This document shows positions 40,768-48,073 of a stretch of DNA of 64,000 nt, piece after piece. Both the position numbers and the translations under genes were made by a program. Below the pieces are notes generated by a model. That model had not been told where the DNA came from, did not search any database, and saw only the letters and a program-made list of their open reading frames with translations. Within the stretch, counting starts at the first letter, position 1. Every line of letters begins with the position of its first letter. This stretch comes from Dyella_A sp035685805 (GTDB lineage Bacteria; Pseudomonadota; Gammaproteobacteria; Xanthomonadales; Rhodanobacteraceae): the NCBI RefSeq assembly GCF_035685805.1, contig NZ_DASSAB010000015.1, forward strand, positions 8,811 through 72,810. Direction: 5' to 3'.

Positions 40768-42315
40768 TTACCGCTGCATCGATGGCTGCGCTACCTGCGC
40801 ATCCGCCGACTGCATCAACGGCGCGGGCGCCTGCACGTTCTGCATTCCTGGCACCTGAAACTGCGCCCAGTCCGTGCTGCTCTGCGCCAGTGGTGTGTTG
40901 ACGCCGGTCACCACATCCACATCGGCGAACCGCCGCAGCGGCGAGTGAAGGTCGCCCTGCACGGCGATGGCGCGCGAGGCATCCTTGCTCAATAGCACCT
41001 GGTCGATCCGCTCCAGCCCTTCCTTGCGTGCCGCCACGGCCAGCGCGCCGGAGAGGTTGTAGCTGCGGAAGTCCGTGACGCGCCCTTGTACCTGGTCCAG
41101 CTGGCCCACGCCGGCCAGCGCCTGCTGGAACATCGGGTGGCCGGGGTGCTCGGATTGGTCGAGGGTGAGTGCGGTGAGGGCGGACTTTTGCAAGACGGCC
41201 TGCTTGAGGGCAGTGGCGGTGTCGTTGCCCACCTTGCCGTCGTGCTCGAGGCCGTGTCTGCGCTGGAAGTCTTCTACTGCGGCGCGGGTCGTTGGGCCGA
41301 AATCGCCGTCGTCCTTCAGCGGGCGGCCTTTGTGTTGATAGCCCAGTGCGGCCAGTTCGCGTTGCAGGGCGACGACCGCTTGGCCATGCGAACCCTGGTG
41401 CAGCACCGTATGGTGGTGGCTGCGATGCCCTTGCCCGATGGCCTTCAGCGCCTGCTCGATGTCCGGGTCGTTGGCCGACTTCAATGGGTTGAAGTTGGCG
41501 TCGCGCACCTTTGTATGTGCGCGGTCGATGGCGGCGGCCACTGTCGGGTTCTCGTGCGCCTCCTTGTACTGCTTGGCGATGGCCGCGGCCTTGGGTGCGT
41601 CGTACCAGTCGAGCCTGCGATGGATGTTGTTGGCGGTGGTGAGCACATCGCTGTAGTTGCCGCCGTCTTTGAGTACCTTCTCGTAGGTTTTCAACGCTCC
41701 CGGCATCTGGTTTGCCGTCTTTGCCAGGATGGCTATTGCCTCCAGACGGTGATCTTCCGGAATGTTCTTCCCGTGTTGGTCGAGCATGTCCATCGCGGTC
41801 TGCGTGGCGTTCTTAACTTGTGGGTAGTCAATGTTCTTGTGTATCCACTTTTCCCCCTCCTCGGACGATGCCCACGCATTGATGCTGTCGCGGGTGCCCG
41901 TGTCGATGAAGGCTAGGGTGCCGCGGTGCTTCTTGCCGTTGCCGTGGCTGAGTAGATCGGCGTGCAGCTGCGCATGGTCTTGGGTGAAGGGGAGGGCATG
42001 CGCTTTGGCATAGGCGGATGCCTGGCCAATGATCGCATCCACATACGTGCTCTCTCCCGGTTTGAGCGCGGCGTCATCGGTTGCGCCCAAGGCCCAGGTG
42101 CCGCGCTGGCCGAGATCCACCTGGATAGTTCCGATCGAATAGCCGGCGTTCGCCTTGATCCGGTCGGCGTGACCCCAGTTCGGATCGGACGTGCCGACGG
42201 TGATGCCGGCAATGCTCAAGCGGTAAGAGGCCGGGCCGCCTTCCGTTCCCCGACCCACCACAAAATAGGTGGCGCCGGACATGGCATCGACATCGTGCGT
42301 ATCGAGGTTGGGCAT
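40768..42315 (-). CDS. Type IV secretion effector with lysozyme-like region, PG-binding domain and XVIPCD
   Basis: A 515-residue protein. The N-terminal region (about 1-260) contains GYSIGTIQVDLGQRG, which resembles the SIGxxQxDxGQR stretch of lysozyme-like (pesticin/T4-lysozyme type) muramidases; this is tentative. Residues about 315-375 are a PG_binding_1 domain (LQRELAALGYQHKG, DGDFGPTTRAAVEDFQ). From about 385 comes the XVIPCD-like domain: HPGHPMFQQALAGVGQLD, LSGALAVAARKEGLERID, then VNTPLAQSS and a Gln-rich tail. XVIPCD directs antibacterial effectors to VirD4 of the Xanthomonadales T4SS. There is no signal peptide. The gene 30 bases upstream looks like its immunity gene. Confidence 0.88.
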   Translation of the reverse strand: MPNLDTHDVDAMSGATYFVVGRGTEGGPASYRLSIAGITVGTSDPNWGHADRIKANAGYSIGTIQVDLGQRGTWALGATDDAALKPGESTYVDAIIGQASAYAKAHALPFTQDHAQLHADLLSHGNGKKHRGTLAFIDTGTRDSINAWASSEEGEKWIHKNIDYPQVKNATQTAMDMLDQHGKNIPEDHRLEAIAILAKTANQMPGALKTYEKVLKDGGNYSDVLTTANNIHRRLDWYDAPKAAAIAKQYKEAHENPTVAAAIDRAHTKVRDANFNPLKSANDPDIEQALKAIGQGHRSHHHTVLHQGSHGQAVVALQRELAALGYQHKGRPLKDDGDFGPTTRAAVEDFQRRHGLEHDGKVGNDTATALKQAVLQKSALTALTLDQSEHPGHPMFQQALAGVGQLDQVQGRVTDFRSYNLSGALAVAARKEGLERIDQVLLSKDASRAIAVQGDLHSPLRRFADVDVVTGVNTPLAQSSTDWAQFQVPGMQNVQAPAPLMQSADAQVAQPSMQR

Positions 42316-42345
42316 GGTCTTCGTCCTTGAAGGCAGGGGAGGGGA

Positions 42346-42795
42346 TTACTGCAGGTTCACCACAAACAGGTAGTCGTCCAGCGCATTGGCGCGCTCGCAG
42401 ACGCGGAAGAGTGCATTTTCCGTAACTTGTAGGTTGCCGACGGCTTCGCTGCCGTAGACAGAACTCTCCAGCACGCCGTTGGCGTCCTGAAACTTCAGCC
42501 AGGCGCGTTCGGCTTGGATCAGTTGATCCTTGGCCTTGGGGTCGAGCTTGCTCAGGAGGGCCTTGTACGTAATGTTGAGGCGCTTGTCCTGGCGTGCTTG
42601 CTCGTCGGTCAGGCAATTGGCGGCAGCGTTCGTGTCGGAGTCGGCCTTGTCGACACAGGTATAGAAGGTGTCGGTGATGCCCGGCGGGGCATGGCGCTTG
42701 ATGTCCTGGCTTCTGCTGTCCGTTGCGGTCGCGACGGTGGCCTGAGCCATAAGTACCAAGGCGAGCGGGAGGGTGAACGTTCTGATTGTCGGCAT
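42346..42795 (-). CDS. LprI/DUF1311-family protein, likely immunity protein
   Basis: A 149-residue periplasmic protein with a signal peptide (LPLALVLMAQATVATA). The mature domain matches the DUF1311/LprI lysozyme-inhibitor family: CLTDEQARQDKRLNITYKAL, AERAWLKFQDANG and a late Cys (FRVCERANALDDY), with paired Cys. It lies upstream of, and on the same strand as, the peptidoglycan-targeting effector. A periplasmic inhibitor is what a muramidase effector delivered into neighbours would require for self-protection. The XAC2609/XAC2610 pair of Xanthomonas citri has this arrangement in principle. Confidence 0.85.
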   Translation of the reverse strand: MPTIRTFTLPLALVLMAQATVATATDSRSQDIKRHAPPGITDTFYTCVDKADSDTNAAANCLTDEQARQDKRLNITYKALLSKLDPKAKDQLIQAERAWLKFQDANGVLESSVYGSEAVGNLQVTENALFRVCERANALDDYLFVVNLQ

Positions 42796-43008
42796 GCTGC
42801 GGCTCCTATCCTTGCGATCCTGACTTCCGAGGCGCAGGAGCCTATCATCGGGCGGCGGCCTGGAACGTGAGCGGGCTCGGGGATCGGCGTAAGGGAACGG
42901 CGCGAGGACGAACCGAGTGATCGAGACGACTTGGAAGGGCGCGGCGCTGGCGAGGAGGAATCAAGTCTTCCGAAGCGGCGGGTTAATTGGCCACGTCCCT
43001 TTTTTCGG

Positions 43009-43064
43009 CGCTGGAGAGTCTAAAGCGATTGCAGCAGACGGCGCCGGAGCGCCGGAACGTGTTC
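43009..43064 (+). pseudogene. Second fragment of an icmF 3' region
   Basis: Matches icmF 27255-27310 at 47 of 56 positions in the same orientation. The fragment corresponds to the icmF codons just before those copied at 39982-40064. It ends where the TTCCAAAACGGGG repeat begins. Confidence 0.75.
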
Positions 43065-43097
43065 CAAAACGGGGTCAGGTTCCAAAACGGGGGCAGG
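43062..43097 (+). repeat. Two tandem 18-bp repeats
   Basis: TTCCAAAACGGGGTCAGG followed directly by TTCCAAAACGGGGGCAGG, 17 of 18 identical; each contains the GGGGTCAGG core of the dispersed repeats. Confidence 0.75.
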
Positions 43098-43269
43098 TTC
43101 ACTTACAGTCTTTTGAACAGCAACCGGCGATGAGTGGCGGGGAATTGGCTAATGAAATGCCTTTGCAGCCCCTTAACCCCGGTGGCCCCCGCGAAGGCAG
43201 TCACCAGGGGCGTCCAACTCGAGTGGCCACGCCCCCTTTTCTTGACGCTAGACGGTACTAACGCAAAGT

Positions 43270-44289
43270 TCAGTGCCCTCCGCCCCAGTGCAACTTGACG
43301 CGCCTGCTGACGTACACGTCACCCGGGTCGGCCGGCACCTGCGCAAAGTGCTTGCGACCGAAATACAGGCGGGTGCCGTCGGCGGACAGCGTGGCGCGGG
43401 TCTCCGCACCGTCCGTGGTGTTGACGGCGGGGTTGTCGATCGGGCCGCGCACCGTCCACGGCGAGTGGGTCGTCGGGCGCGTGGCGTACCAGATGTCCTG
43501 GTTGCGCGGATCGGCGCTGGCGCGGTTGCTGCTGAACACGATTTCGAGCCCGTCCCGGCGCACGTTCGGCATCAGGTCGGCGGCATCGCTGCTCAGCTCG
43601 GCCACGCGCACGCCAGGCCCGAAGCTGCCGTCGGCGCGCAGGCGGCTCATGTAGATGTCGTGGCTCTTGCTGTCGGGATAGCCGTCGCTGGAGAAGTACA
43701 GGAAGGTACCTTCGCGGGTGGTCACCACCGACGGGCTGTATTCCGACCCTTTGGTATTCGGCCCGCCGTCGGCATAACCGCCGAGGTTCACCGGCGTTGC
43801 CCAGCGGTGTTGACGATGCCACCACGGCCCATGCTCGTGCGCGTGGTGCTCGCGGGTCAGGAACAGGTCGCCGGCCGGCGGGCTGCCCGGAGGCGGCGGT
43901 GGCACCGCCTTGCACCCGACGCAGTCGTCGGCGTTCTGCCGCGAGCTGACAAACAGCAGCCACCCGCCGGGCAGCGGCGTCGGGCAATAGTCGGCGGCGG
44001 TGGGGGAGTTCACCGGTTCACCGAGGTTGGTGACGTTGTCCCAGTTGCGCATCAAGCCGTCCCACGTGGCACGCCATATATCCAGGCCGCCGTTGCGGGT
44101 GGACATGAAATACAGGTGCCGCCCGTTGGGTGACTCGATCGGGCAGCCTTCGGCCGCCGCGGTGTTGATGCCGGGTGCGGGCACCGGGTTGTCCCACGGC
44201 CCGTAATGGTGGCCGGGGTCATGGGCGGAAGCCGTGGCGGACAGGATGACGGCGAGGGCCATGGCGGACAGCGGGTACTTGCGGTTCAT
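43270..44289 (-). CDS. Secreted PD40 beta-propeller protein
   Basis: A 339-residue protein with a signal peptide (LSAMALAVILSATASA). It contains TolB-like PD40 propeller repeats: SPNGRHLYFMSTRNGGLDIW, GGWLLFVSSRQNADD, GTFLYFSSDGYPDSKSHDIY, LEIVFSSNRASADPRNQDIW and LSADGTRLYFGRKHF. A Pro-rich CKAVPPPPPGSPP loop and a His-rich insertion (TREHHAHEHGPWWHRQHRW) are unusual and could bind metal. The small secreted gene 48 bases upstream is in the same direction. Function unknown. Confidence 0.85.
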   Translation of the reverse strand: MNRKYPLSAMALAVILSATASAHDPGHHYGPWDNPVPAPGINTAAAEGCPIESPNGRHLYFMSTRNGGLDIWRATWDGLMRNWDNVTNLGEPVNSPTAADYCPTPLPGGWLLFVSSRQNADDCVGCKAVPPPPPGSPPAGDLFLTREHHAHEHGPWWHRQHRWATPVNLGGYADGGPNTKGSEYSPSVVTTREGTFLYFSSDGYPDSKSHDIYMSRLRADGSFGPGVRVAELSSDAADLMPNVRRDGLEIVFSSNRASADPRNQDIWYATRPTTHSPWTVRGPIDNPAVNTTDGAETRATLSADGTRLYFGRKHFAQVPADPGDVYVSRRVKLHWGGGH

Positions 44290-44337
44290 GCGTATCTCCT
44301 TGCGGGTGACGTGGGCTGACGCGGAAGGGGATGTCGC

Positions 44338-44664
44338 TCAGCGGGCTTGCTGCGCCACGGCGACAATGCGCGGCTCGCCTTGCGCAAGCGGATGCATCAT
44401 CACCTGCACGCGATCGACGCCGCGCCGTTGGCAGGCGCGACCGATCCCGGCCATCAGCCGCTCGCGCGCGGCGTAGACCTGGCCGAAGTTGTGCAGCCCG
44501 GTCCACGCGCTGACCTGGCGTTGAGTGGGCAGGCGCGGGGCCGTGCAGTCGGCAACGAACTGGCTGACCCGCACCGACGGCAGCGTCGTCGCGCTTTCCT
44601 GGGCGAAGGCCGGTGCGTTGCAGGCCGCGAGCACGGCGGCTGCGAAGCGGATGCGGCGGTTCAT
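44338..44664 (-). CDS. Small secreted protein of unknown function
   Basis: A 108-residue protein with a signal peptide (MNRRIRFAAAVLAACNAPAFAQ). The mature part has two Cys (ADCTAPRLPTQRQV, ACQRRGVDRVQVMM) and no recognised domain. It is the first gene of a probable two-gene operon with the propeller protein, and is divergent from the transmembrane regulator at 44849, which may control it. Confidence 0.72.
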   Translation of the reverse strand: MNRRIRFAAAVLAACNAPAFAQESATTLPSVRVSQFVADCTAPRLPTQRQVSAWTGLHNFGQVYAARERLMAGIGRACQRRGVDRVQVMMHPLAQGEPRIVAVAQQAR

Positions 44665-44848
44665 GGTGAGCTCCCCGAGTGCATGCCGGCGGATGCCGGT
44701 GCGCTCAGGCTCGGGCAGGCGGCGTCGGGGGTCTTGATGCCGCCGTTGGAAAAACGCTGGACTTTGCTTGGAATCCTTGGGAAAACGTTGGGGCTGCCCT
44801 CAGCGCAAGGTTTCCCCGGGGGAGCGCTTCGCCCGCCACAGGACCGCC

Positions 44849-46822
44849 ATGGATCCGTCCGCGCGCCGCCCGCTTGCCTTCGACGAGTCCACGATTGACT
44901 TCGCGGGCCAGCGGCTGCTGCGCAGCGGGGTCGAGCAGCCGCTGGAGCCCAAAGCCTTCGCCGTGCTGGCCCTGCTCGCCAGCGCGCCCGGCCGGGTCTT
45001 CACACGCGACGAGATCCTCGACGCGGTCTGGGGCCACCGCAGCATCACGCCTGGGGTGCTGAACCGGGTGATGACCCTGCTGCGGCATGCACTCGGCGAG
45101 GACGCACAGGCCGCGCGCTACCTGCATACCGTGCATGGCGTGGGCTACCGTTTCGACCTGCCCGGACCCGCGCCCGATGCACCGCCGCAAGCCGCGAAGG
45201 CGCCCGCGCCGGAAGCGCCGGCAGTGCCGGTGGAGCGGCCGATGCGTCGGCGTGCCAGCGATCGGCACACCATGGCGAGCACCGCGCTGTGGCTGCTTCC
45301 GCTGTTGGCAGTGCTCGCTTTCGCCGGCTGGGTCTGGTGGTCGCGCTCACTGTCCCTTTCGACACCGGCAGCGACACAGGCACCGGAACGCAGCATCGCC
45401 GTGCTGCCACTGGTCAACGCCAGCAACGATGCGCAGCAGCTGTACTTCTCTGACGGCCTGTCCGAGAACCTGATCGACGCGTTGTCCCGGTTCGGCGAGC
45501 TGAAGGTGATCGGCCGCACGTCGGCCTTCCGGTTTCGCGACAGCAAGGACGACAGCGCCACCATCGGCCGCAAGCTGGGTGTCTCCTACCTGCTGGCCGG
45601 CAGCGTGCAGCGCGCCGGCGACGTGGTGCGCGTGAATGCCTCGCTGACCAGGGCGTCCGACGGCAGCACGCTGTGGGCGGAGCATTACGATCGCCCGTAC
45701 AAGAACCTGTTCGCCCTGCAGGACGAGATAGCTCAGGCCGTTGCCAATGCGTTGCAGGTGAAGCTGCTGTCGCCGGACACGGCCGTGCGGCCGAGTGACC
45801 GCCCGCCCAGCGGCAACATCGATGCCTACAACGCCTATCTGCGAGGCCTGAAGTACTGGCACGATCAGGACTTCCCGCAGGCCGCCGAGTACATGACCCG
45901 GGCCGTGCAGCTCGACCCGGCCTACAGTGTGGCCTGGGCGCACCTTTCCGGCTCATGGAGCACGGCGGCCGCTTTCGCTGACGAAGACCCCGCGGTGGCC
46001 AGCGAGCACATGCGTCAGGCGCGGGTGGCGGCAGACAGGGCGTTGCAGCTGGCGCCCGGGCTGGGCTCGGCGCATGCGGCACGCGCCTACCTTGCGTTCT
46101 ACGGCTTTGATCACCGGGGTGCCTTGGCCGAGTGCCGCCGCGCCGTGCAACTGGCGCCGGCCGATGGCATGGTCCTCAACGGCTGCGGCTATGTGCTGGG
46201 CGGCATCGGGAAGCTGGACGAGGCGATCCACCTGCGCGAGCGTCTCGTGTCGATCGAGCCGCTGTTCGCGGTCAACTATTACCGATACGCCGAGTTGCTC
46301 GTGGCGACGGGTCAGCTGGACCAGGCGACCAAGTACCTGAATATCGCCAGGGGCTTGTCGCAGTCGACCTCATCGCTGCCACACGAGTTGATGTATGTCG
46401 CCATCGCGCGCGGCGATCTCCAGGCCGCGCAAGAGGTTGCCCGCAACCAGCCTGCGCCGTGGCGGGAGATGAACCTGGCGATTGCGATGCAGATGTCCAC
46501 GGATCGAGCGGCGGCGGATGCCGCGCTGAGCAAGGTGCTCGCCGACAAGCTCTGGGAGAAAACCAGCCCGTACCTGATCGCACAGGCGTACGCGCTGCGC
46601 GGCGACGCGGAGCAGACCGTGGCATGGCTGCAGCGTGCGCCGGCCCGCGACGTGCTGTTCCTGCTGGCCGATCCGCTCATCCTGCGCCTGCGCGACGAGC
46701 CGCGCATGATCGCCTTCTGCCAGAAGGCCGGCCTGCCGCCGATGAGCGAAAGCGAGGCGTTGAGCATCGACCAGATCCGCGCCGCTGACGGCATCCGGAT
46801 GAAAGGGGGCTTGCCAAGGTGA
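44849..46822 (+). CDS. CadC-like transmembrane regulator with TolB-N and TPR regions
   Basis: A 657-residue protein. Residues 1-105 are an OmpR/CadC-type winged helix (LEPKAFAVLALLASAPGRVF, VLNRVMTLLRHALGE, HTVHGVGYRF). A Pro/Ala-rich linker leads to one membrane helix (about 144-165). The periplasmic part begins with a TolB-N/FlgO-like domain (SIAVLPLVNASNDAQQLYFS, DGLSENLIDALSRF) and continues with TPRs. The start is fixed by the winged-helix onset at 44849. It is divergently transcribed from the small secreted/PD40 operon, which is its most likely target. Confidence 0.9.
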   Translation: MDPSARRPLAFDESTIDFAGQRLLRSGVEQPLEPKAFAVLALLASAPGRVFTRDEILDAVWGHRSITPGVLNRVMTLLRHALGEDAQAARYLHTVHGVGYRFDLPGPAPDAPPQAAKAPAPEAPAVPVERPMRRRASDRHTMASTALWLLPLLAVLAFAGWVWWSRSLSLSTPAATQAPERSIAVLPLVNASNDAQQLYFSDGLSENLIDALSRFGELKVIGRTSAFRFRDSKDDSATIGRKLGVSYLLAGSVQRAGDVVRVNASLTRASDGSTLWAEHYDRPYKNLFALQDEIAQAVANALQVKLLSPDTAVRPSDRPPSGNIDAYNAYLRGLKYWHDQDFPQAAEYMTRAVQLDPAYSVAWAHLSGSWSTAAAFADEDPAVASEHMRQARVAADRALQLAPGLGSAHAARAYLAFYGFDHRGALAECRRAVQLAPADGMVLNGCGYVLGGIGKLDEAIHLRERLVSIEPLFAVNYYRYAELLVATGQLDQATKYLNIARGLSQSTSSLPHELMYVAIARGDLQAAQEVARNQPAPWREMNLAIAMQMSTDRAAADAALSKVLADKLWEKTSPYLIAQAYALRGDAEQTVAWLQRAPARDVLFLLADPLILRLRDEPRMIAFCQKAGLPPMSESEALSIDQIRAADGIRMKGGLPR

Positions 46823-46913
46823 ATCCGGCCCTGCTCGGGCGGCAGGCAGTCTGACTGACCTGGCTAGTCGCGAGCGCCATCGCAAAGCGTGGGAAGCGGC
46901 CTGCCTCGTGTCC

Positions 46914-47423
46914 TCACTTCTTGGTCGGCCGCTTCCCCACGCCCGGCTTCGCAGTGATCTGGCGCATCCACGCCACGGTCTGGTGTTCGTCCATGTCCTC
47001 GAGCGAGACCAGCTCCACGCCACGAGTGGCTTTGCCCATCGCCACGGGCGTCACCGGCGGCACCGGGTCCAGTGTGATGCCGTTGACGAACATCAGCTTC
47101 ACGTGGCCGGCGAAGGCGCCACAGCTGAAGCACCAGCCGTCGCCCACGCCGTAGTACGCCATGCCCCATTTCACGCTGCGCTGCAGGCCGGGCAGGGCGT
47201 CGGCGGCGAGCTGGTCGATGCGTTCGGCGATGCCGCGCTGCGGTTGCGGCAGGCTGGCGATGTAGGCGAACACCGGCTTGTCGCCGACGGCTGCCCTGGC
47301 CTGGCTCGCTTTGCCGTTCATGGCTTCGGGGAGCGCTATGCCGGCAGGGGTACCTTGCGTGCCGGGTCCGCGCGCATTGGCGGCCGCCGACTGCGCAGGC
47401 TTTGCTGACTTTCGGGTCGCCAT
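46914..47423 (-). CDS. DUF1801 protein
   Basis: A 169-residue protein with a low-complexity N-terminus followed by the DUF1801 (YdhG/YdeI-like) domain: VFAYIASLPQPQRGIAERI, VKWGMAYYGVGDGWCFSCG and VKLMFVNGITLDP. Proteins of this family are small cytoplasmic alpha/beta proteins with a frataxin-like fold and unclear function. Confidence 0.85.
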   Translation of the reverse strand: MATRKSAKPAQSAAANARGPGTQGTPAGIALPEAMNGKASQARAAVGDKPVFAYIASLPQPQRGIAERIDQLAADALPGLQRSVKWGMAYYGVGDGWCFSCGAFAGHVKLMFVNGITLDPVPPVTPVAMGKATRGVELVSLEDMDEHQTVAWMRQITAKPGVGKRPTKK

Positions 47424-47684
47424 GGGTGCACTCCGGACGGCTAGTTTCTCGCTGTACGACGATCAGGCGCCGGCTGGATCGACACGCGTGAGAGGCCAGT
47501 GGCTGCCTTGTGCTGGTGCTGCCGGGGCGGCTTGTGATCGTGTGATCCAGATGCGACGAGCAGGCAGCTGGAGGCGACCATCCACCTGGAAGGAACGTGA
47601 CCAGTCACATCCGCGACGTCGTCGCGCCCCGTCACCTGGGTGAAGCCGCGCCGCAAAGCGGCGTCGGCTTGAAAGTGCCAAGCC

Positions 47685-48035
47685 TCACCGCGCGGCCAGT
47701 TGCGCAACAAACGACCGCATGAGCTCGACCCCTTCGCTACCGCAGTACTCGCCGGACTGTTGCGGCGGAAACTCTCGCGGGAGCGCCGCACATCTTGCCC
47801 GGATCTTCTCCAGGGCTGGGTCGGCAATACGCCCGCCACAGATGAAATCATCCCATTCTCTGTGACTGCCGGTGCCCTCCACGAATGCGCGGATCGTGGA
47901 GGCCACGTCGCCTGGAGCGCGCCGACGGGGCTTCGCCACCAGACCCGCGACGGCAGCGCCAACGACGAGAAACGGCAGCAGCAGGAACGAAAGAATGGGG
48001 TGGTGCTCGCCGAAGGGCTGCTGACGAACTTTCAT
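47685..48035 (-). CDS. Small membrane protein of unknown function
   Basis: A 116-residue protein starting MKVRQQPFGEHHPILSF with one membrane helix (about residues 14-37, SFLLLPFLVVGAAVAGLVA), then a soluble domain with Trp-Asp and two Cys (REWDDFICGGRIADPALEKI, YCGSEGVELMRSFV). No known family recognised. It starts 38 bases after the end of the retropepsin/TPR gene and is probably translated from the same transcript. Confidence 0.68.
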   Translation of the reverse strand: MKVRQQPFGEHHPILSFLLLPFLVVGAAVAGLVAKPRRRAPGDVASTIRAFVEGTGSHREWDDFICGGRIADPALEKIRARCAALPREFPPQQSGEYCGSEGVELMRSFVAQLAAR

Positions 48036-48073
48036 GTGAGGCCGTCCCCCTGATTTCTTGCCTGCTTGCGTGC

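Larger units (their letters stand above)
42796..43269. other. Non-coding stretch with icmF scar and repeats
   Basis: No credible gene. It holds the TGGCCACGTCCC word (42989-43000), the icmF-like fragment (43009-43064), a two-copy tandem repeat (43062-43097) and a second TGGCCACG word near 43222. A 114-codon plus-strand frame here is repeat-derived and was rejected. Confidence 0.6.

Noticed and set aside
42917..43261. A 114-codon plus-strand frame
   Set aside because: It reads through the icmF scar and tandem repeats (PKRGQVPKRGQV); composition is repeat-derived, so not a gene.
27404..43269. CRISPR array or tRNA-borne island
   Set aside because: The repeats are dispersed and irregularly spaced, not interleaved with uniform spacers, and no tRNA gene was recognised at either end.
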